Source: BJGN01 sp041159865 (GTDB taxonomy: Bacteria > Bacteroidota > Bacteroidia > Chitinophagales > Saprospiraceae). Taken from it: a stretch of 50,139 nucleotides of DNA. Shown one piece after another: positions 25,348 through 33,863 of this stretch (positions within the stretch are counted from its first letter, which is position 1; every line of letters starts with the position of its first letter). The stretch spans positions 1 to 50,139 of the forward strand of contig JBEAXK010000106.1 in assembly GCA_041159865.1 (NCBI GenBank), in the 5' to 3' direction. The position numbers and the translations under genes were made by a program. Below the pieces are notes generated by a model. That model saw only the letters and a program-made list of their open reading frames with translations, was not told where the DNA came from and ran no database searches.

Positions 25348-26502
25348 ATGGTTTACTTTACTTTGTGTTTTTTAATTTTATTTCGTTCGAACAGGAATAA
25401 ATGGTCTGGATGGATACCCCTGATTATTCTTTTATCCTTTACATTTATTAAAAAGATGGATGCTCAAAAACTGAGGCCCAGGGAATATGGTATTCCTTTT
25501 GGGATATTACCAACAGGGGATAAAAATGCTATACAAGACGTACAGGGAGTATTAGTTGGTCACGTTACTTTGGATAACGGAAATCAAATACATACTGGAG
25601 TAACTTCTATTTTACCCCACGGAAGAAATCTTTTCAAAGAGAAAGTTCCCGCAGCTATTTATATTGGAAATGGTTTTGGAAAATTGGCAGGCTTTTCTCA
25701 GGTAAAAGAATTAGGAAATCTGGAAACGCCCATTTTGCTAACCAATACACTTCAGGTTTCCACTGCCATGGAGGCAATCATCACGCATACCATTTCCCAA
25801 AACGAAAATGAAAAGATTGGCTCTGTCAATGCTGTTGTTGGAGAAACAAATGATGGCGCATTAAATGATATCAGAGGCAGACATCTTCAGGTTTCACATT
25901 TTTTAGAAGCTATTAAAATTGCTGATGATAAAACAATTCTCGAAGGAAATATCGGAGCAGGAACCGGCACAGTTTGTTTTGGTTACAAAGGTGGCATTGG
26001 AACATCTTCGAGAAAACTCCCTCAATCCTTGGGTGGTTATACCGTAGGCGTGATCACTCAAACCAATTTTGGTGGTGTATTGACTATCTCTGGCGTACCC
26101 ATAGGACAGGAATTAGGCAAATATTATCTTCATGAGGCTTTAGCAAAAAGCGATGGCTCATGTATGATTGTTGTTGCTACAGACGCCCCTGTTGAAGCCA
26201 GAAATTTAGAGAGATTAGCTAAAAGAGCTCTTTTTGGTTTAGCCAGAACGGGGGGTATCGCCTCAAATGGTTCTGGCGATTATGCAATTGCCTTTTCAAC
26301 AGGTAAAGGACCATTATTAGATAATGAGGCGATGAGTCCTTTGTTCTTAGCGGTCATTGAGGCTACAGAAGAATCAATCATTAATTCTATATTTGCAGCA
26401 TCCACTATGAAAAATGGTGATAAAATGATACCTGAACTACCTATTCAAGAAGTATTACCCCTCATGAAAAAATATAATCGTCTTCAACCAGTAAAAAAAT
26501 AA
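25348..26502 (+). CDS. P1-family (DmpA/S58) aminopeptidase
   Basis: A 384-residue Ntn-type hydrolase. The N-terminal 40 residues include a hydrophobic export segment (IPLIILLSFTFIKKMDAQ), so it probably acts outside the cytoplasm. The mature part starts LRPREYGIPFGILPTGDKNAIQD, typical of DmpA. The cleavage-site region reads GIASNGSGDYAIAFS; in relatives the serine after Gly becomes the catalytic N-terminal residue after self-cleavage. Members release N-terminal D- or L-amino acids. The next gene starts one base after its stop. Confidence 0.88.
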   Translation: MVYFTLCFLILFRSNRNKWSGWIPLIILLSFTFIKKMDAQKLRPREYGIPFGILPTGDKNAIQDVQGVLVGHVTLDNGNQIHTGVTSILPHGRNLFKEKVPAAIYIGNGFGKLAGFSQVKELGNLETPILLTNTLQVSTAMEAIITHTISQNENEKIGSVNAVVGETNDGALNDIRGRHLQVSHFLEAIKIADDKTILEGNIGAGTGTVCFGYKGGIGTSSRKLPQSLGGYTVGVITQTNFGGVLTISGVPIGQELGKYYLHEALAKSDGSCMIVVATDAPVEARNLERLAKRALFGLARTGGIASNGSGDYAIAFSTGKGPLLDNEAMSPLFLAVIEATEESIINSIFAASTMKNGDKMIPELPIQEVLPLMKKYNRLQPVKK

Positions 26503-26503
26503 A

Positions 26504-27121
26504 ATGGGGAGGGAAAGTCAACTTGGTGTAATCATTCTAGCAGCGGGTAAGGCAAGTAGAATGGGCAAACCTAAAGCTCTTTTACCTTACAAGGGTCATT
26601 CTTTCCTTTTAAACACCTATCATCTTGCTCAATGCGTTAAACCAAAAGGGATTATAACGGTTTTAGGACACTATTTTGATCAAATGTCAGCTTATTGCAA
26701 ACAATATGATATTCCCTTTGTGTTTAATATGGAATATGAACAAGGAATGAGTTCAAGCATAAAATGTGGACTGAATCAGCTTTTATTTCAATTTCCCTCT
26801 CTAAACGGGGTTATAATTTTACTGGCTGATCAGCCTAAAATAGATCATGCTCACTTGTCGAATATGATTTCTAAGCTTTACAATAATTCTGTAAAAATGG
26901 TATGTACTTCATATAAAAGCACTTACGGCGTTCCGGCTATTTTCAGAAAAGATTATTTCAATGATTTATTGAGCCTTGAAGGAGAAAAAGGCGCGAAATA
27001 CCTTATTCAAAAACACGTATCTTTCGAACACAATATAGTTCTGTGCGAAGAAGGACATATTGATATTGATACCCCAGACGATTATATTCAATTAATTGAG
27101 GGGGAAAAATTGTCGATGTAA
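26504..27121 (+). CDS. MobA-like nucleotidyltransferase
   Basis: A 205-residue protein with the NTP-transferase signature LAAGKASRMGKPKALLPYKG (12-31) and the metal site VIILLADQPKID (about 104-115). Such proteins load cytidine or guanosine onto molybdopterin or other small substrates. No other molybdenum genes are present, so MobA, MocA or a related role cannot be separated. The gene begins one base after the P1 peptidase stop and is followed after 10 bases by a DUF2279 gene, so the three are one transcript. Confidence 0.85.
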   Translation: MGRESQLGVIILAAGKASRMGKPKALLPYKGHSFLLNTYHLAQCVKPKGIITVLGHYFDQMSAYCKQYDIPFVFNMEYEQGMSSSIKCGLNQLLFQFPSLNGVIILLADQPKIDHAHLSNMISKLYNNSVKMVCTSYKSTYGVPAIFRKDYFNDLLSLEGEKGAKYLIQKHVSFEHNIVLCEEGHIDIDTPDDYIQLIEGEKLSM

Positions 27122-27131
27122 AATGTAGAGG

Positions 27132-28124
27132 ATGCCAAATTTAAAATCAATTCTTCCGATTATCATTTTATTATGGTCATCATGTTATTTGAATAGTCAA
27201 TCTAACTTGTTCGCAGATTTTATAAAAAAAGCGGATACATTACATAAACCCAGACTTAAAACACTTGTAATCGGTTCTTCTTTAGGCTATATAAGTTCGT
27301 CTCTCGGCTTTTATGAATTATGGTATAAAGAATATCCCCGGGTTGCATTTCATTTAAAAGATGATTGGATACTTTGGGAACATGTCGATAAATATGGTCA
27401 TGCCTATTCGGCGTATCAAACAGCCCTTGTCGGCTATTCACTTTTTAAATGGGCAGGAATTTCCAATTCTAAATCGACCCTTATTGGCGCAGGTATAAGC
27501 ATAACTTTGATGAACACTTTAGAGCTTATGGATGGTTTTTCCAAAGGCTGGGGATATTCCTTTTACGATGCAGGATTCAATACCTTTGGAACGACCCTGT
27601 TTGCTGCTCAGCAATTAACCTGGAAAGAGCAAAGAATGATGTTAAAATGGTCTTCCACAAGGCCTAATTACTCTAAAGAACCCATAGCTACTAACGATCC
27701 TAATTTTTTTGGATCCCAGTATTATGCAGCCCAAGGACATTTTGGAAAATATTTTTGGGAATACGCTTTTAAAGACTATAATGCTATGACCATCTGGACA
27801 AGTATTTCACCAGGATCTTTCTTTCTGCCTAAGGAAAATAAATCCATTCTTAGAAGTTTATGTCTATCAGTAGGATTTGGGGGCGAAAATATTTATGGTG
27901 CTGCTTACAATAATTATTACGATAAAGAAGGTAGAATAACCTCTATTGGACTGCCGAGATACAAACAATTTTATGTATCTTTTGATATAAATACGGCCTT
28001 AATACCTACCAAAAGCCGATTATTAAAAACCATTTTCAGTGCAATCAACATCATTAAATTTCCAGCCCCGGCCTTGGAATTTAACACTTTGGGAGAAGTA
28101 AAATTTCACACCTTGAGATGGTAG
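27132..28124 (+). CDS. DUF2279 domain-containing exported protein
   Basis: A 330-residue protein with a signal peptide (LPIIILLWSSCYLNSQS, possibly a lipoprotein because of the Cys). The core ELWYKEYPRVAFHLKDDW, then YGHAYSAYQTALVGYSLFKW, and later LELMDGFSKGWGYSFYD and DAGFNTFGT, is the DUF2279 pattern. It contains His-Asp elements but has no assigned function, and a membrane-associated location is likely. It is the third gene after the P1 peptidase; it converges with rimK, 17 bases apart. Confidence 0.85.
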   Translation: MPNLKSILPIIILLWSSCYLNSQSNLFADFIKKADTLHKPRLKTLVIGSSLGYISSSLGFYELWYKEYPRVAFHLKDDWILWEHVDKYGHAYSAYQTALVGYSLFKWAGISNSKSTLIGAGISITLMNTLELMDGFSKGWGYSFYDAGFNTFGTTLFAAQQLTWKEQRMMLKWSSTRPNYSKEPIATNDPNFFGSQYYAAQGHFGKYFWEYAFKDYNAMTIWTSISPGSFFLPKENKSILRSLCLSVGFGGENIYGAAYNNYYDKEGRITSIGLPRYKQFYVSFDINTALIPTKSRLLKTIFSAINIIKFPAPALEFNTLGEVKFHTLRW

Positions 28125-28141
28125 GTTTATTCCATCTTATC

Positions 28142-29026
28142 TTACTTATTTGACTGAACTTTACGTTTTAGATATTGAATGATTCTGCCCGCCACATCCA
28201 CTCCTGTGACGGTTTCTATACCTTCCAATCCTGGCGAACCATTAACTTCAAGAATGAGAGGACCTTTATTACTCCTCAACATATCAATTCCTGTAACATC
28301 AAGTTTACAGACCATGGCAGTTCTGAGAATTACATCCTTTTCATCGGATGTTAAAATAATGGGAACAGCATGCCCCCCCTGATGAAGATTTGACCTGAAA
28401 TCGTTTACCTTAGCACTACGTTCCATTGCTGCTACAATTTCACCATTTACAACGAAAGCCCTTATATCCTTGCCATTGGCTTCCCTGATAAATTCCTGTA
28501 CAATTACGGGTTCTTTCAATCTTTGAAAAGCGTCAAGGACAGATTTCAATGCAGCCTGAGATTCAGCCAATATGACACCTGCACCCTTATTTCCATGCAA
28601 CATTTTCACAATCATAGGATATGTACCTGGTTTAAAATTCCAGTTATCAGGATCAGATTCTTCTGCTGGAAAATAGGTATCAGGCATTGGAATTCCTTCC
28701 TGAGTCAATAGTTGCTGAACGGTTAACTTATCTCTAACCTTAATTAACGCGTCAGCATCAACAGTACTGGGAATGCCTAAAATATCATATTGTCTGATTA
28801 ATCTGGCTCCAAGATGGGTTGCCGAGGAAGCTATTCTAGGTATAATAGCATCAATATCTGTAATTTTTTTACCTAAGTAATAGATGACAGGAATGCCGTT
28901 TTCAAAAGAAATATCTGTTTTATTGTAATTTAAAACTTCTATATCTATCTTATTTTTCAAACAAGCTTTCACTAAAGTTGCTGAGGAGTAAACTTTTGGG
29001 GACTGGGATAATAAACCAAATTTCAT
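28142..29026 (-). CDS. rimK: Ribosomal protein S6 L-glutamate ligase-type ATP-grasp enzyme
   Basis: A 294-residue ATP-grasp ligase. The open frame begins at a TTG at 29038, but ATG 29026 starts MKFGLLSQSP, the natural start. ATP-grasp landmarks: KMLHGNKGAGVILAES, EPVIVQEFIREANGKDIRAFVV, and the metal-binding LILEVNGSPGLEGIE. RimK adds glutamate to the C-terminus of ribosomal protein S6 and sometimes makes poly-glutamate. Length and motifs fit; another glutamate or amino-acid ligase is less likely. Confidence 0.9.
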   Translation of the reverse strand: MKFGLLSQSPKVYSSATLVKACLKNKIDIEVLNYNKTDISFENGIPVIYYLGKKITDIDAIIPRIASSATHLGARLIRQYDILGIPSTVDADALIKVRDKLTVQQLLTQEGIPMPDTYFPAEESDPDNWNFKPGTYPMIVKMLHGNKGAGVILAESQAALKSVLDAFQRLKEPVIVQEFIREANGKDIRAFVVNGEIVAAMERSAKVNDFRSNLHQGGHAVPIILTSDEKDVILRTAMVCKLDVTGIDMLRSNKGPLILEVNGSPGLEGIETVTGVDVAGRIIQYLKRKVQSNK

Positions 29027-29121
29027 GTTAGGGCTCAAGAAGGAATCAATATTCTTAAGGTTTCACAAAATACAATTAATTCCCTATCTTGTTTATATTC
29101 CTATCCTAACTTCAGAAAATT

Positions 29122-30420
29122 ATGAATACAACTCCAATAAGCAACGGTAAAATCAATGACCCTAAAATCATTCGAGCCTGGGCATTTTATGACTGGGCTA
29201 ACTCCGCATTTGCTTTAGTCATTACAACTGCAATATTTCCCGCATATTATTTGGCAATTACCAATGATATGATTGATTTTTTTGGCCTACAAATTCCAAA
29301 CAGTGCACTCTATGCGTTTACAATAACCTTCGCTTATTTAATTTTGGCAATTGCCTCACCTTTATTATCTGGTATGGCCGATTATGGAGGAAGAAAAAAG
29401 CAGTTCCTTCTGCTGTTTACCCTTTTGGGATCTATATCATGTATAGGTTTATACTTCTTTGAAAGCATGGATCAGATTGTATTAGGAACCCTTTTATTTT
29501 TATTGGGCCTTATTGGATTTGCAGGAGGCTTAGTATTTTACAACGCTTTCTTACCAGAGATAGCAAGTCCAGATCAATATGACAGAGTAAGTGCAAAAGG
29601 CTTTTCATTAGGTTTCCTGGGAAGTTTGCTATTACTTAGTTTTTGTTTATTAATGATTCAAAAACCCGGTTTGTTTGGAATGGACGAGGAAACAACTCTG
29701 CCAGTTAGACTATCCTTTGTTTTAGTGGGCGTTTGGTGGCTTGTTTTTTCCTTAAGATCAATAGCTAAATTTCCGGAAAACAGCATTCATAAACCTTATA
29801 TCAATCCCTTAAAAAATGGAATGAATGAATTCTTGGAAGTATGGAGATCGTCCAGACAATACCCAGAACTTTATAAATTTCTATTTTCGTTTTTCGCTTA
29901 CAGCGCTGGGGTTCAAACGGTTTTATATATGGCCTCCACTTTTGCTGAAAAAGAACTTCACTTTGAAACTTCAGAATTAATTGTTGTCATTTTATTTATT
30001 CAACTATTGGGCATAGTTGGCGCATATATAGCATCCCGTTGCTCAATGAAATGGGGAAATAAAATAACCCTGATGTTCATTTTATTTATATGGACTATTG
30101 TGTGTATGGTAGCATATATGACTTATGTAAAGAGTCATTTTTATTTTTTGGCAGCCACTGTGGGATTTGTTATGGGAGCAGTACAATCTCTTTCCCGTTC
30201 AACTTATGCAAAATTAATTCCTAAACAGATAACCGATAATACCTCCTATTTTAGTCTATATGATATTCTTGAAAAAACCGCAATTATATTAGGTACATTT
30301 ATTTTTGGATTTTTAAATCAAGTTACAGGGAGTATGCGATTTAGTATTTTATTTTTAAGTATTATTTTTGTCCTAAGCATCCTTTTATTTTCACGAATAA
30401 AAATGAATAATGAAGTTTAG
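29122..30420 (+). CDS. MFS transporter of the UMF1 (Atg22-like) family
   Basis: A 432-residue protein with about 12 membrane helices. The start IIRAWAFYDWANSAFALVI is the UMF1 signature, and SGMADYGGRKKQFL between helices 2 and 3 is the MFS loop. Relatives are proposed to export amino acids or other small solutes; no substrate can be read here. Its last 11 bases overlap the start of the DUF4105 gene, so the two are likely coupled. Confidence 0.9.
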   Translation: MNTTPISNGKINDPKIIRAWAFYDWANSAFALVITTAIFPAYYLAITNDMIDFFGLQIPNSALYAFTITFAYLILAIASPLLSGMADYGGRKKQFLLLFTLLGSISCIGLYFFESMDQIVLGTLLFLLGLIGFAGGLVFYNAFLPEIASPDQYDRVSAKGFSLGFLGSLLLLSFCLLMIQKPGLFGMDEETTLPVRLSFVLVGVWWLVFSLRSIAKFPENSIHKPYINPLKNGMNEFLEVWRSSRQYPELYKFLFSFFAYSAGVQTVLYMASTFAEKELHFETSELIVVILFIQLLGIVGAYIASRCSMKWGNKITLMFILFIWTIVCMVAYMTYVKSHFYFLAATVGFVMGAVQSLSRSTYAKLIPKQITDNTSYFSLYDILEKTAIILGTFIFGFLNQVTGSMRFSILFLSIIFVLSILLFSRIKMNNEV

Positions 30421-31639
30421 TGTTCATACAGTAAGCACCTTAAAAATTCTTTGGGTACTTTTTATAACTTTTATTTTTAAAGGTCATTTATTAAGTCAGA
30501 ATGGGGTTCCATTATATTTATCAGAACATACAAAAGTTAGTCTTTTAACTTCCTCTCCTGGAGAGGATTTATATGCTCAATTCGGACATAGTGCTATCAG
30601 AATTAAAGATACTTTATCAGGCCAGGATTTAGTTTTTAATTATGGTCTTTTCGATTTCAATACACCAGGTTTTTATGTAAAATTTGTAAGAGGTAAATTA
30701 CCTTATCAGTTAGGCATTCAAAGATTTGACCGCTTTTTAAATTCATATATAGAGGAAAACAGGCAATTACGAGAATTAGAAATTAATCTATCTGAAAATG
30801 AGAGAATCACCTTAATTGAATTTTTATCCGTTAATTATTTACCAGAAAACAGAGCTTATTCATATGACTTTTTTTATGATAATTGTGCCACAAGAATAAG
30901 AGATATTTTAGAAAATAAGTTTCAGGCCAACTATCCAGATACCAGCCTGGTTAAAAAAGCTACTTTTCGACACTTATTATCAGAATACGTTGGACAAAAT
31001 TCCTGGATTAATGTCGGATTTTATTTGATTTTAGGGATACCCTCCGATGCTATTGCTACTTTTCGAGATGAAATGTTTCTGCCTGATTATTTGGAAAAAC
31101 ATTTAAAAAATGCAGACCTGAAAAATAAAAACTTAGCTAAAAATAAGGTTCAGATACTATTTCAAAATCAACCTCAAAAAAACGATTATCTGCTATTGAG
31201 TCCTATTTTAATCGGTTGGTTACTTTTTTTCAAAGGGCTGCTTATTACCCTGTTTTTCTCTTCTCGCTGGAAAAATTATTTTGATAAAGTTTATTATTCT
31301 CTTCTTTTTCTGGCAGGAGTTCTTTTTGTTTTCATGTGGCTTGGAACTGACCATTTTGTTACCCATAAAAATATGAACTTACTTTGGGCCAGTCCTTTAT
31401 ACTTTTTATTTATCATTAATATAATTTCTAAAAAGCAAGAACTATACCTTATTTTATTTCTATTGGTAACTAATCTACTCATAATTATAGGTTGGAAATT
31501 CCTTCCTCAGGAATTCCATATTGCCATAGTTCCATTAGTATTTTTAAATATTGTACGATTAACAGATAAGCTAATTAAAAGATTAGACCCAGACAGAATC
31601 ATAGAGGTGTTAAAGAAAAAATTAATGGAACAAAATTGA
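30410..31639 (+). CDS. DUF4105 domain protein with C-terminal membrane helices
   Basis: A 409-residue protein. A signal segment (ILWVLFITFIFKGHLLSQ) precedes the DUF4105 domain at about 38-220, seen in LLTSSPGEDLYAQFGHSAIRI, DLVFNYGLFDF, and YDFFYDNCATRIRDILE. The His and Cys of the last two resemble a papain/NlpC-like catalytic pair, so a periplasmic hydrolase or transglutaminase-like role is plausible (the family is also called Lnb N-terminal periplasmic). From about 255 there are four or more membrane helices. It overlaps the MFS gene by 11 bases. The function is not known. Confidence 0.85.
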   Translation: MKFSVHTVSTLKILWVLFITFIFKGHLLSQNGVPLYLSEHTKVSLLTSSPGEDLYAQFGHSAIRIKDTLSGQDLVFNYGLFDFNTPGFYVKFVRGKLPYQLGIQRFDRFLNSYIEENRQLRELEINLSENERITLIEFLSVNYLPENRAYSYDFFYDNCATRIRDILENKFQANYPDTSLVKKATFRHLLSEYVGQNSWINVGFYLILGIPSDAIATFRDEMFLPDYLEKHLKNADLKNKNLAKNKVQILFQNQPQKNDYLLLSPILIGWLLFFKGLLITLFFSSRWKNYFDKVYYSLLFLAGVLFVFMWLGTDHFVTHKNMNLLWASPLYFLFIINIISKKQELYLILFLLVTNLLIIIGWKFLPQEFHIAIVPLVFLNIVRLTDKLIKRLDPDRIIEVLKKKLMEQN

Positions 31640-31698
31640 TGATAACTTAATCCTGGTGAAATCATTTTACCATTCAGTCATCTTCTGGAAATTTAGTA

Positions 31699-31726
31699 CA
31701 TTCGTATTTTAAATAAGGTACGAATG
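31699..31726 (+). promoter_or_regulatory. Inverted repeat covering the start codon of the HAD gene
   Basis: The octamers CATTCGTA (31699-31706) and TACGAATG (31719-31726) are perfect inverted copies around a 12-base AT-rich spacer. The right copy contains the ATG of the HAD phosphatase gene. It could be an operator for a dimeric regulator or an RNA hairpin that hides the start codon; the bases do not show which. Confidence 0.4.
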
Positions 31727-32362
31727 CAGAATAAAAGAGAAAATCTAACCACGATTGTCTTCGATTTAGGCGGTGTTTTAATTGATTGGAATCCAAGATA
31801 TCTCTACAAAGAAATATTTGACGATGAAGAGGCCATGGAATTATTTCTGGCTAAAATATGTACCCCTGAGTGGAATGAAAAGCAGGATGCCGGAAGAAGC
31901 TTAAAAGAGGGCACCGATTTACTCATTGAAAATCATCCTCTTTGGGAAAGGGAAATTAAGGCTTTTTATGGACAATGGGTAAAAATGTTAAATGGTCCAA
32001 TAGATGCTACTGTTAAAATACTGGATTTCCTGGTTAAACAAAAAAAATATAAATTGTATGCGCTAACAAACTGGTCTTCTGAAACCTGGCCAATAGCTTG
32101 GGATTTATATCCTTTCTTAGATTGGTTTGAAGGCGTTTTAGTCTCCGGCAGAGAAGAATTGGCAAAACCTGATCCAAAGATTTATGCCCTTTTATTTGAG
32201 CGATTTCAGATAAATCCTTCAGAGGCACTTTTTATAGATGATAATCTACGAAATGTAAATGCTTCTATTGAAGCAGGCATGGATGCAAAACACTTTACTA
32301 CTGCGGAAGACTTAAATGCATGGTTGGTAGAGCAGAAAATCATGCCAACTATGATAATTTAG
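31724..32362 (+). CDS. HAD-family phosphatase (YihX-like)
   Basis: A 212-residue soluble protein of the haloacid dehalogenase superfamily, subfamily IA. The nucleophile motif is FDLGGVLIDWNP at about 12-23, where the usual second Asp is Gly, as in YihX (glucose-1-phosphate phosphatase). LTNWSSETW (about 112-120), then KPDPKIYALL and FIDDNLRNVNAS, supply the remaining motifs. It probably removes phosphate from a sugar or nucleotide. The start codon lies inside an inverted repeat. Confidence 0.85.
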   Translation: MQNKRENLTTIVFDLGGVLIDWNPRYLYKEIFDDEEAMELFLAKICTPEWNEKQDAGRSLKEGTDLLIENHPLWEREIKAFYGQWVKMLNGPIDATVKILDFLVKQKKYKLYALTNWSSETWPIAWDLYPFLDWFEGVLVSGREELAKPDPKIYALLFERFQINPSEALFIDDNLRNVNASIEAGMDAKHFTTAEDLNAWLVEQKIMPTMII

Positions 32363-32398
32363 ATTAGGAATGACTATATTTAACAAAATTAAAAAAAC

Positions 32399-33652
32399 GT
32401 GAAAAAAGCAAATAATCTTACCCTATACATTATTATCGCCATGATAGCGGGCATCCTGTTGGGATATACAGTGCATACGCAGTCATCACCTGAATTTATT
32501 GAAGTATTTTCAAACCGAATCAAAATCTTAACCAAAATATTTTTATTACTGGTTCAGATGATCATTGCTCCATTAGTATTTTCAACTCTTGTAGTGGGAA
32601 TAGCAAAATTGGGAGATTTAAAGACGGTAGGCCGCATCGGAGGAAAAGCAATGTTATGGTTCATTTCTGCTTCCCTCATGAGTCTGTTGATCGGGATGAT
32701 TTTAGTGAATATACTTAAACCTGGTGTTGGCATCGATTTAGATAATGCTGATGCTTCCGCTGCCGCTGATGTATTAAGTAAAACCCAGGTATTCTCGTTG
32801 GAAAATTTTGTCGTGCATCTTTTTCCAAGAAGTATTTTTGAAGCATTAGCCCAAAATGAAATTTTACAAATTGTTATTTTTTCTATTCTTTTTGGTGTAG
32901 CTACGGCTGGATTAGGTGAAAGTGGAAAAGTAATTGTAAAAGGTTTGGATGCAGTAGCTCATGCAATTTTGAAGATGGTTGGATATGTCATGAATGTTGC
33001 CCCATTAGGAGTTTTTGGTGCCATTGCAGCTGTTATTGCAACAAAAGGATTGGGCATATTTTATTTTTATGGTAAATATATGGGGTTCTTCCTAATAGGT
33101 ATTGCCGTTTTGTGGATTGTCTTACTGTTTTTTGGAAAATTATTTTTGGGAAATCGATTACCCGGTTTACTTAAACGTATTATTCAGCCAATCATTATTG
33201 CCTTCAGTACCACAAGTAGCGAAGCCGTATTTCCAAAGCTTACCGAAGAACTTGAAAAATTTGGTTGTAAGGACAAAATAGTTTCATTTATTTTACCCTT
33301 AGGTTATTCCTTCAATTTAGATGGAAGCATGATGTATATGACTTTTGCAAGTATTGCCATAGCTCAGGCTTATGGAATTCATCTGGATTTAGGAACACAA
33401 CTTACTATGCTATTGGTATTAATGTTAACAAGCAAAGGAATAGCAGGTGTACCCAGAGCATCTTTGGTTGTCATAACAGCTACTTTATCTATGTTTAATA
33501 TCCCCCCAGAGGGCATTGCTTTGATTTTACCTATCGATCATTTTTGTGATATGTTTCGTTCCGGAACTAATGTAATTGGAAATGCATTGGCTACAACTGT
33601 AATAAGTAAATGGGAAGGTGAATTGGGGCCTGAACAAGAAACAATCATTTAA
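32399..33652 (+). CDS. Dicarboxylate/amino acid:cation symporter (DAACS family)
   Basis: A 417-residue transporter with eight membrane helices and two re-entrant loops. The first loop reads IIAFSTTSSEAVFPK (about 260-274), the seventh helix SFNLDGSMMYMTFASIAIAQ, and the substrate helix IDHFCDMFRSGTNVIGNA, with the Arg that contacts acidic substrates. Family members take up glutamate, aspartate or C4-dicarboxylates with Na+ or H+. The start is GTG at 32399, with no Shine-Dalgarno sequence. It is followed by a 51-residue membrane protein with its own promoter. Confidence 0.9.
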   Translation: MKKANNLTLYIIIAMIAGILLGYTVHTQSSPEFIEVFSNRIKILTKIFLLLVQMIIAPLVFSTLVVGIAKLGDLKTVGRIGGKAMLWFISASLMSLLIGMILVNILKPGVGIDLDNADASAAADVLSKTQVFSLENFVVHLFPRSIFEALAQNEILQIVIFSILFGVATAGLGESGKVIVKGLDAVAHAILKMVGYVMNVAPLGVFGAIAAVIATKGLGIFYFYGKYMGFFLIGIAVLWIVLLFFGKLFLGNRLPGLLKRIIQPIIIAFSTTSSEAVFPKLTEELEKFGCKDKIVSFILPLGYSFNLDGSMMYMTFASIAIAQAYGIHLDLGTQLTMLLVLMLTSKGIAGVPRASLVVITATLSMFNIPPEGIALILPIDHFCDMFRSGTNVIGNALATTVISKWEGELGPEQETII

Positions 33653-33660
33653 AAAACCAA

Positions 33661-33691
33661 TTGGTATATTCCATATTTCGCTTTACATTTG
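33661..33691 (+). promoter_or_regulatory. Bacteroidota-type promoter for the 51-aa membrane protein
   Basis: TTG at 33661-33663 and TACATTTG at 33684-33691 are 20 bases apart, matching the TTG-N20ish-TAnnTTTG pattern of Bacteroidota primary sigma promoters. The ATG follows 16 bases after the box. It lies in the gap after the DAACS gene. Confidence 0.6.
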
Positions 33692-33707
33692 TCAAAAATT
33701 AAAAAAC

Positions 33708-33863
33708 ATGGAAACTGTTAAAGATACAACTAAGAGTGATTGGGTGATTTTCCTGATTTCTCTTGCCGGAATGATTGCATTACTTGCTTATGCAGATGAG
33801 TGGTTTTGGTTGGCACTACCTTTTGTTTTGACCTATTTCGTTAAGGCGTTAAAGTTTATGTAA
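33708..33863 (+). CDS. Small 51-aa inner-membrane protein
   Basis: The open frame can be extended upstream into the end of the symporter gene, but a promoter-like site at 33661-33691 and the ATG at 33708 define a compact protein of 51 residues (METVKDTTKSDW...). It has two hydrophobic stretches (VIFLISLAGMIALLAYA and FWLALPFVLTYFVKAL) separated by DEWF, so it should be a helical hairpin in the membrane. No known family. Its last eight bases overlap the end of dnaE on the other strand. Confidence 0.65.
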   Translation: METVKDTTKSDWVIFLISLAGMIALLAYADEWFWLALPFVLTYFVKALKFM

